Source of the DNA: an uncultured Oscillospiraceae bacterium
GTDB taxonomy: Bacteria; Bacillota; Clostridia; Oscillospirales; Oscillospiraceae
Assembly: GCA_910579485.1 (NCBI GenBank)
Contig: CAJTVO010000174.1
Location: forward strand, 1-5,487
Direction: 5' to 3'
Length of the DNA: 5,487 nt
Part shown: positions 1 to 4,226 of the stretch, piece by piece
How positions within the stretch are numbered: the stretch's first letter is position 1
How the letters are laid out: each line of letters begins with the position of its first letter
The notes under the pieces: generated by a model
Databases searched by the model: none
The model's input: only the letters and a program-made list of their open reading frames with translations
Told to the model about the DNA's origin: nothing
Position numbers and translations under genes: made by a program

Positions 1-606
1 AACAAAGAAGAAAAACCTTTAGAGTTTTACCTGGAAAAATACAGGGAGATGGACCCTGCGGAGATGGCCGCTCGGTGCGGCCTCCCCTACGACGGGGAGG
101 CCCGCACTATTACTATGGACCTCCTGGGGGAGCAGTTCCTGGTCTCCCATCCGGATTATACCGTGGTAGGCCCCTCCCCCCTGACCAACGCGGAGCGCAT
201 CCTGTTTTTAAGATACCTCCTGGACGGCCGGAAGGCCCAGCCACTGGGCCAGTACCTGACCTACCGGGACTTCCCCTGGGGGGAAGTCTATCTCCAGCAG
301 TTTACCGGCCGGTGCATCAAGCGCTTCGCCTTCTCCTACGGCGCTAAACTGGACCTCCTCAATAAGATCATGGAAAAGCTCCCCGCGAAAAAGCTCTCCC
401 GCAGCGACTGCGGCTGGGAGGTGGAGCTGATGGAGGGGCTGACCATCCAATTCCTCCTCTGGGCCGGGGACGACGAGTTTCCCCCAAATGCCCAGATCCT
501 GTTCTCGGACAATTTCCGCTACGCCTTTACCGCCGAGGATCTGGCCAATATCGGGGATATCGTGCTGAATCGCATGAAGAAGATTGGAGCGGAAATATGC
601 GACTGA
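1..606 (+). CDS. DUF3786 family protein, 5' end outside the window
   Basis: The reading frame is open from base 1, so the gene starts left of the window. Met at codon 17 (base 49) is a possible but less likely start, because the preceding residues (EFYLEKYREMDP) look like the usual helical N-terminus of the family. Perhaps only a few codons are missing. Family features seen are an early DPAEMAARCG segment, a central ILFLRYLLDG followed by a short linker and TYRDFPWGEVY, and near the C-terminus LLWAGDDEFPPNAQILF (about codons 152-168) followed by an acidic AEDL helix. This W-GDDEFP-N---LF block is the hallmark by which I recognise DUF3786 (recalled, not searched). The family has no known biochemical function; in some anaerobes it occurs with iron-sulfur domains, but no Cys cluster is visible here. 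The protein looks soluble and cytoplasmic. Its stop overlaps the next start, so the two genes are probably cotranscribed. Confidence 0.85.
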   Translation, partial: NKEEKPLEFYLEKYREMDPAEMAARCGLPYDGEARTITMDLLGEQFLVSHPDYTVVGPSPLTNAERILFLRYLLDGRKAQPLGQYLTYRDFPWGEVYLQQFTGRCIKRFAFSYGAKLDLLNKIMEKLPAKKLSRSDCGWEVELMEGLTIQFLLWAGDDEFPPNAQILFSDNFRYAFTAEDLANIGDIVLNRMKKIGAEICD

Positions 607-1583
607 TTTGTCTATGCTGTCAAAAGGCAAGATTTTTCACCGTTCTGCTGTTGGCGGGTCTGTTGATTGTTGCCGGATGCTCCCCGGCAGACCGGGAAGA
701 TTTGGCAGCGGGAGAATACGTGCGGCCTGCTGAGGCAGAGGTGGAAAACACATCCCCAGATGCCACGGAAGAACCGCCGCTGCCAGAGTATGTCCCCCGA
801 GAATCTTTTGAAGAGGACGAGGTCCCGTATCCCCGTCTGGAGGCAGCGGTACAGTCCTGCGGCGGATACTATTACATTTCTGTGGACCCCGCATTGGCTG
901 CGGACATTGACGCAGCCCTCGCGGCGGGTGTGACAGCGGAACTGGAACGGAGAGAAGATGCCTTCGGGTACACACCGGATGTCCTCTGCCCCCAGATCGC
1001 CTATGCCGCCGGACCTGAGGCCAGCTTCTGGCGGCTGCTGGCTCAGAATAGCACTGGGGAAGTTCTGCTGGGCAATGTGCTGATATCGAGGGAGGCCGGC
1101 GAGGCCATCATTCGCCGGGCTGAGAATGCGACAGGGTGGGAGCTGATCTCCAATGGGCGGCTGGACCATCCCCTTCGGAAATTTGACGGCATTATGGAAA
1201 TTAGTATTTGGTGGGGCGGCGATTGTCTGCAGGTGATCTCCGACAAGGACCGCATTGCCGCGTTCGAGCAGTTCATGCAGGAGAATCTCTCGCCGGCCTG
1301 CCTGCCGAAAACGCCGGAACACATCATTGAACTGCGCTGCCAGTTGGAAAACGGTGAGAGCGTATCGGCTGTCGTCTCCCCTTCCTCCGAATATCTGGAT
1401 TTGTGGCTGCCGCCTTGTTACTATTACAGTGCAATAGGGGATGCCGGACCTCTTTTCGACGCGCTGGGCCTGGACAATTGGCCCTCTCCCATTCCAGAGG
1501 CATATGAGGAAGGGCTGTTTCCGCAGGAAGTACTTTCCCAGCTCTATGACCGCGTGGGCGGCAAGGTTGAAGTGCTTCCCTGA
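597..1583 (+). CDS. Secreted lipoprotein of unknown function
   Basis: I do not recognise the family. The 328-residue product begins with a basic n-region (K10, R12), a hydrophobic core (about residues 13-25) and the lipobox VAGC with Cys28, so it should be cleaved, lipidated and anchored to the outer face of the membrane. Residues 29-78 form a Pro/Glu/Asp-rich linker, as expected of a tether. The rest (about 80-328) is a mixed alpha/beta globular region with scattered Cys and Trp and no catalytic motif I can name. The ATG lies inside the end of the DUF3786 gene (10-nt overlap) and has GGAG at 586-589, 7 nt upstream; no other in-frame ATG precedes the signal core, which fixes the start. Codon choice is visibly less GC3-biased than in folT, folC and fhs, suggesting lower expression or a different history. 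Three Cys (C5, C7, C8) sit before the hydrophobic core, which is unusual for a signal peptide. Confidence 0.8.
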   Translation: MRLICLCCQKARFFTVLLLAGLLIVAGCSPADREDLAAGEYVRPAEAEVENTSPDATEEPPLPEYVPRESFEEDEVPYPRLEAAVQSCGGYYYISVDPALAADIDAALAAGVTAELERREDAFGYTPDVLCPQIAYAAGPEASFWRLLAQNSTGEVLLGNVLISREAGEAIIRRAENATGWELISNGRLDHPLRKFDGIMEISIWWGGDCLQVISDKDRIAAFEQFMQENLSPACLPKTPEHIIELRCQLENGESVSAVVSPSSEYLDLWLPPCYYYSAIGDAGPLFDALGLDNWPSPIPEAYEEGLFPQEVLSQLYDRVGGKVEVLP

Positions 1584-1643
1584 GGGGATTTTTGTCTCAA
1601 AGCGCGGCGGAAAAAAATTTCCCCAAAACCTTTGTGAAAGAAC

Positions 1644-1672
1644 TTGCAATATCCGCCCGTATGGTGTATGAT
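1644..1672 (+). promoter_or_regulatory. Sigma-A promoter for folT leader
   Basis: TTGCAA (1644-1649) and TATGAT (1667-1672) are separated by exactly 17 nt, each one mismatch from the consensus. A/T tracts lie upstream (about 1611-1632). Transcription should start near 1679-1680, about 40 nt before the THF aptamer. This fits a riboswitch leader with its own promoter, independent of the lipoprotein gene. Confidence 0.75.
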
Positions 1673-1680
1673 AGCCCTGT

Positions 1681-1702
1681 CGCCGGGGTGAGGGTCCCGG
1701 CG
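1681..1702 (+). other. 5'-terminal hairpin of the folT leader
   Basis: CGCCGGG (1681-1687) pairs perfectly with CCCGGCG (1696-1702) around the loop GTGAGGGT. It lies at or within a few bases of the predicted transcript 5' end and before the aptamer. No U-run follows, so it is not a terminator. A 5' stabilising hairpin is the simplest reading. A hairpin with a similar GAGGGT loop sits at the same place in the fhs leader. Confidence 0.5.
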
Positions 1703-1719
1703 GAAAACAAAATAGGATT

Positions 1720-1824
1720 GGTAGAGTAAGCATATCGCGTAAAGTGGCAAGCGGCTGGGAAGTTGCCCTTGCACGAAGGACCCCCGCGAAATAGGGTCTA
1801 CGATGGTATGCTGCATCCGCTACC
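1720..1824 (+). promoter_or_regulatory. THF riboswitch aptamer (folT type)
   Basis: The element senses tetrahydrofolate and controls the folate transporter downstream. P1 is GGTAG (1720-1724) with CTACC (1820-1824). P2 is AGCATA (1729-1734) with TATGCT (1807-1812). The conserved strand after P2 reads TCGCGTAAAGTG (1735-1746), close to the UCGCGUUAAGUG I recall for characterised THF aptamers. P3 can form as GTG-CAAG (1744-1751, one bulged G) with CTTGCAC (1768-1774); GGCAA/TTGCC (1746-1750/1763-1767) is an alternative. The P3 loop holds TGGGAAG, the counterpart of the pseudoknot strand. CGAAG (1774-1778) and a further stem GGACCC/GGGTCT (1778-1783/1794-1799) follow, then the signature TGCATCCGCTACC (1812-1824). 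Only GGA/TCC of the loop-to-CATCC pseudoknot is strictly Watson-Crick. The position, between a promoter and folT, is as expected. A covariance-model hit to the Rfam THF family would confirm it. Confidence 0.93.
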
Positions 1825-1825
1825 A

Positions 1826-1843
1826 GGCAGCGCGTGCGCTGCC
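1826..1843 (+). other. Short perfect hairpin after the aptamer
   Basis: GGCAGCG (1826-1832) pairs with CGCTGCC (1837-1843) around a four-base loop. It starts 2 nt after aptamer P1 and abuts the next stem at 1844, so it probably stacks between the riboswitch and the tandem hairpins. It overlaps the start of the first repeat unit at 1832, and its counterpart in the second unit is less well paired. Confidence 0.5.
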
Positions 1844-1933
1844 GGGACAGTCGTTTCGCCGCAGGCGAAATGACGTCCCCATGCGTGCGCCGCCGGGACT
1901 GGTCATTCAGCTGCGGACTGAAACGGTCCCCGG
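1832..1933 (+). repeat. Two tandem 51-nt hairpin modules in the folT leader
   Basis: GCGTGCGCTGCCGGGAC (1832-1848) recurs with one mismatch at 1883-1899, and GTCCCC (1875-1880) recurs at 1926-1931, all with the same 51-nt offset. Each unit folds on itself. In unit 1, GGGAC (1844-1848) pairs with GTCCC (1875-1879), and inside it an 11-bp stem runs 1850-1860 with 1864-1874. In unit 2, GGGAC (1895-1899) pairs with GTCCC (1926-1930), with an inner TTCAG/CTGAA stem (1906-1910/1918-1922). The outer stems are conserved while the inner sequences differ but remain paired. The function is unknown; both lie in the loop closed by the candidate antiterminator. Confidence 0.6.
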
Positions 1934-1952
1934 GGCGTTTCCGGGATGTATC

Positions 1953-2001
1953 CATGCCAATCTTAGCCGTTTGACGGCTTGGATTGGCATGTTTTATTCT
2001 T
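1953..2001 (+). terminator. Intrinsic terminator/attenuator before folT
   Basis: CATGCCAATC (1953-1962) pairs perfectly with GATTGGCATG (1982-1991). The stem continues after one wobble and one mismatch as AGCCG (1965-1969) with CGGCT (1975-1979), closing a small loop. TTTTATTCTT follows (1992-2001). It stands 61 nt before the folT ribosome binding site and after the THF aptamer, so it is the expression platform of the riboswitch: premature termination when THF is plentiful. Confidence 0.88.
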
Positions 2002-2061
2002 GGGCCTCGCTTGGAAGCTCAGCTTTACCTCCTAAAAACAGCCCCGACGGGGCGGAAATTT

Positions 2062-2068
2062 AAGGAGG
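2062..2068 (+). promoter_or_regulatory. folT ribosome binding site
   Basis: A perfect AAGGAGG lies 8 nt before the ATG at 2077. It decides the start: the in-frame TTG at 1984 falls inside the terminator stem and has no such site. Being downstream of the terminator and unpaired with it, it argues for control by transcription rather than by hiding the Shine-Dalgarno sequence. Confidence 0.85.
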
Positions 2069-2076
2069 ACACGCAA

Positions 2077-2682
2077 ATGGAGCGTAACCCGAATCAGAAA
2101 ACATCCCTCAAAAAGATCTTTTCTACCCAGAACCTCGTCATGATGGCGGCCCTCATCGCCATGCAGATCATCCTGGCCCGCTACCTGAGCATCCAGGCCA
2201 GCGATACCCTGCGCATCAGCTTCGAGAGCATCCCCGTCATCTTGGCCGGCATGTGGCTGGGCCCCATCCCCGGCGCCATCGTGGCCGTTGTCGCCGACTT
2301 CCTGGGCACCATCCTCAGCGGCTACGGCACCTGGTTCCCGCCCCTGGTTCTGGGCCCCCTGTCCGTGGGCATCCTCAGCGGCGTCAGCACCAAGTATATC
2401 TTCCGCAGCCCCCTGGCGGAGACGAGGGACACCTGGAAGGTGGCCGCCATCGTTGTTACGGTGGGCATCCTCAACAGCTTCGCTTTCGGCCTCGTCGGCA
2501 GCACCATGTACAGCATCCTGGTGGCGGGGAACACCACCGCCTTCCCCGTCCTGATGTGGACCAATCTTATCCAGCGCCTGGCCACCAAGCCCCTGACCAT
2601 CGCCGTGAACGCCGTGGCAGTCACCATCGTCAACCGGGCGGTCTATAAGCCCGTGGTCAGGCATATCCTCTCCCGGGCATAA
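2077..2682 (+). CDS. folT: Folate ECF transporter S component FolT
   Basis: This is the substrate-binding membrane subunit (S component) of a group II energy-coupling factor transporter; it binds folates outside and is powered by a shared EcfA/EcfA'/EcfT module not present in this window. The 201-residue product has a short polar N-terminus (1-15) and about six hydrophobic stretches, roughly 18-38, 50-70, 68-82, 86-103, 121-148 and 156-186, the usual S-component size and topology. Helix 1 contains AALIA (24-28), matching the AxxxA motif with which S components contact EcfT. The segment LRISFESIPVILAGMWLGP (45-63) followed by ADFLG (73-77) is the family signature I recognise. The THF riboswitch upstream and folC downstream independently support folate as substrate. 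Expression is probably repressed by THF through the upstream terminator. Other vitamin S components are unlikely given this context. Confidence 0.92.
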   Translation: MERNPNQKTSLKKIFSTQNLVMMAALIAMQIILARYLSIQASDTLRISFESIPVILAGMWLGPIPGAIVAVVADFLGTILSGYGTWFPPLVLGPLSVGILSGVSTKYIFRSPLAETRDTWKVAAIVVTVGILNSFAFGLVGSTMYSILVAGNTTAFPVLMWTNLIQRLATKPLTIAVNAVAVTIVNRAVYKPVVRHILSRA

Positions 2683-2709
2683 ACTAAATTAGAAATCAGG
2701 TAAAATCAT

Positions 2710-3984
2710 ATGACCTATGAAGAAGCGCTCAAGTACATCCACTCCGTCAACTGGGTGGGCAGCAAGCTGGGCCTGGAGCGGACCCAGGAGCTTTTGGGAA
2801 AGCTGGGTGATCCCCACAAAAAGCTGAAATTCATCCACATTGCCGGTACCAACGGCAAGGGCTCCACCGCCGCCATGCTGGCGTCCATCCTGGAACACGC
2901 CGGTTACCGGACCGGCCTCTACACCTCCCCCTTCATCAACCGCTTCAACGAGCGGATGCAGGTGAACGGGAGGCAGATCCCTGACGAGACCCTGGCGGAG
3001 CTGACCGAACGCATCCAGCCCTACGCCGACGCCATGGAGGACGCTCCTACGGAGTTCGAGCTGATAACCGCCCTGGCCATGGAGTATTTCCGTCTGGAAA
3101 ACTGCGAGATCGTGGTGCTGGAGGTGGGCATGGGCGGGGAGCTGGACTCCACCAACGTCATCGACGTGCCGGAGGCGGCGGTGATCGCCGCCATGGGGCT
3201 GGACCACGTAAAGGAGCTGGGCCCCACGATGGCGGACATCGCCCGGGCCAAGGCCGGGATCATCAAGACCGGCGGCGCGGTGGTCAGCTATGGCGGCAAC
3301 CCCGATGCCGACGAGGTCTTTGCGCAGACTTGCCGGGAGAAGGGCGCGTCCCTGCGCTGCCCCGACTTCTCCAAGATCATGCCCGGTGAATTCGGACTGG
3401 ATGGACAGCGCTTCTCCTATGGTCCATGGACCGATCTGCAAATTCCGCTGGCAGGGCGCTACCAGCTCAACAACGCCGCCGTGGTGCTGGAGACTGTGGC
3501 CGTCCTCCGGGAACGGGGGTGGAATATCCCCGATGCCGCCGTCCGGCAGGGCATTGCCGCGACCCGCTGGCCCGCCCGGTTCGAGGTGCTGCGCCGGGAG
3601 CCGGTATTCATTGTAGACGGGGGCCACAACCCCCACGGTATCCGGGCCACGGCGGAGAGCCTCCGGCGGCTGTTCCCGGACAGGAAGATCACCTTTGTCA
3701 CCGGCGTCATGGCGGACAAGGATGTGGAGTCCATTCTGGGGCTCATCGTGCCCCTGGCGGACCAGTTCTTCACCGTCCGGCCCGAGAATCCGCGGGCGAT
3801 GAAGGCGGAGGAGCTGGCCAGCCGTATCTCCGCCCTGGGCGTCAGAGCCACCGCCTGCGCCAGTGTGGCGGACGGCGTAGCCAGGGCGATTGAAGCCGAG
3901 GGTCCGGACGGCGTGGCCTGCGCCCTGGGGTCCCTCTACATGAGCGGCGAGGTGCGCGAGTGCTTCCGGAACGGGAAGGAGTAA
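2710..3984 (+). CDS. folC: Folylpolyglutamate synthase / dihydrofolate synthase
   Basis: FolC is a cytoplasmic Mur-ligase-like enzyme that uses ATP to add glutamate to dihydropteroate and/or to reduced folates, trapping them in the cell. At 424 residues it has the normal full length. The N-terminal ATPase domain shows the P-loop GTNGKGS (46-52), YTSPFINRFNERMQVNG (71-87), the Mg2+/folate region EVGMGGELDSTNVI (138-151) and HVKELGPTMADIARAKAGIIK (166-186), in which K181 is the probable carbamylated Lys. The glutamate-binding C-terminal domain opens near DGGHNPHG (303-310). Several positions differ from the textbook consensus (SPF for SPH, GGE for GGR, RAKAG for EKAG, DGGHN for DGAHN); catalytic Lys, Asp and His residues are kept. 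It starts 27 nt after folT with only a weak AGG at 2698-2700, and no terminator intervenes, so it should be cotranscribed with folT under the riboswitch. Whether it has one or both activities cannot be told here. Confidence 0.94.
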   Translation: MTYEEALKYIHSVNWVGSKLGLERTQELLGKLGDPHKKLKFIHIAGTNGKGSTAAMLASILEHAGYRTGLYTSPFINRFNERMQVNGRQIPDETLAELTERIQPYADAMEDAPTEFELITALAMEYFRLENCEIVVLEVGMGGELDSTNVIDVPEAAVIAAMGLDHVKELGPTMADIARAKAGIIKTGGAVVSYGGNPDADEVFAQTCREKGASLRCPDFSKIMPGEFGLDGQRFSYGPWTDLQIPLAGRYQLNNAAVVLETVAVLRERGWNIPDAAVRQGIAATRWPARFEVLRREPVFIVDGGHNPHGIRATAESLRRLFPDRKITFVTGVMADKDVESILGLIVPLADQFFTVRPENPRAMKAEELASRISALGVRATACASVADGVARAIEAEGPDGVACALGSLYMSGEVRECFRNGKE

Positions 3985-4035
3985 GCTGTTGTCGGCTTGC
4001 ACAAGGATATTGTTAAAATTTTGTCATTTTGCCAC

Positions 4036-4064
4036 TTGCAAAAATTCCCGGAATTTGCTATCAT
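4036..4064 (+). promoter_or_regulatory. Sigma-A promoter for fhs, extended -10
   Basis: TTGCAA (4036-4041) and TATCAT (4059-4064) are 17 nt apart, and TGC directly before the -10 gives an extended -10 element. The upstream stretch 4005-4030 is very A/T-rich in an otherwise GC-rich region and could act as an UP element. The start of transcription should be near 4071, giving a leader of about 155 nt. No convincing terminator separates folC from this site, so some readthrough from folT-folC is possible. Confidence 0.75.
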
Positions 4065-4070
4065 TTAATC

Positions 4071-4213
4071 GTACGCTGGGACGGGAGGGTCCGTCCCGAG
4101 TTTCCCCGCAGCGGAGCTGCGGCTATACATTGTTATTGGCGCCGGGGGCGTGGACGATTGAAGCGCGGCGTCAAAATATAATTTTCCCGGGGGTGGTGAA
4201 ATATCCCGGGAAC
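4071..4213 (+). promoter_or_regulatory. Structured fhs 5' leader, class unknown
   Basis: Three clear hairpins are visible. GGGACGG/CCGTCCC (4078-4084/4091-4097) has loop GAGGGT. CCGCAGC/GCTGCGG (4106-4112/4116-4122) has loop GGA. TTCCCGGG/CCCGGGAA (4184-4191/4205-4212) ends 1 nt before the Shine-Dalgarno sequence. A weaker fold may join GCGCC (4139-4143) with GGCGT (4167-4171). None has a U-run, so termination is not indicated; the last hairpin could affect ribosome access or RNA stability. I searched by eye for the THF aptamer signature and did not find it, and I recognise no other riboswitch class. Confidence 0.5.
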
Positions 4214-4220
4214 AAGGAGG
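4214..4220 (+). promoter_or_regulatory. fhs ribosome binding site
   Basis: A perfect AAGGAGG sits 6 nt before the ATG at 4227 and fixes that start. It directly follows the 8-bp CCCGGG-containing hairpin, which leaves it single-stranded but close to a stable stem. Confidence 0.85.
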
Positions 4221-4226
4221 ATACCC

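Larger units (their letters stand above)
1804..1959 (+). promoter_or_regulatory. Candidate antiterminator helix of the folT riboswitch
   Basis: TGGTATG (1804-1810) can pair with CATGCCA (1953-1959; one G-U). After a 1x2 internal loop, TGCATCC (1812-1818) can pair with GGATGTA (1944-1950; one G-U). The 1804-1818 strand is also the 3' side of aptamer P2 and of the pseudoknot, while 1953-1959 is the 5' arm of the terminator. The long helix therefore excludes both the ligand-bound aptamer and the terminator. Without THF it should form and let transcription continue into folT; with THF it should dissolve and the terminator form. I found this by reading complementarity; no folding energies were computed. 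Confidence 0.6.

Noticed and set aside
1584..1624. GGGGATTTTT ... AAAAAATTTCCCC inverted repeat after the lipoprotein gene, as a terminator
   Set aside because: Pairing needs a 2-nt bulge, the inner stem is only A-T, the loop is large, and the + strand continues with AAAACC rather than a U-run. It could weakly terminate, but I cannot support it.
612..1955. Long open frame on the - strand (447 codons)
   Set aside because: It lies antisense to the lipoprotein gene and runs on through the THF aptamer and both tandem hairpins. Its composition is rich in Arg, Pro and Gln with no recognisable domain. The + strand has the signal peptide and ribosome binding site.
1803..2063. Small open frame (86 codons) in the folT leader
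   Set aside because: It consists of riboswitch, hairpin and terminator sequence and its stop falls just before the folT ribosome binding site; no Shine-Dalgarno sequence precedes it.
1984..2076. An earlier TTG start that would add 31 residues to FolT
   Set aside because: It begins inside the terminator stem, lacks a ribosome binding site, and would place the AAGGAGG within the coding sequence. The ATG at 2077 fits the family N-terminus.
2689..4002. Long open frame on the - strand opposite folC (437 codons)
   Set aside because: Same codon-bias artefact; the + strand carries all FolC motifs in order.
3985..4035. Terminator after folC
   Set aside because: The only candidate pairing is TTGT/ACAA around a short loop, too weak; the T-rich stretch is better read as promoter-upstream A/T-rich sequence.
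4071..4226. Second THF riboswitch ahead of fhs
   Set aside because: No TCGCGTnAAGTG strand, no GCATCCGC signature and no matching P1/P2 arms were found by eye.
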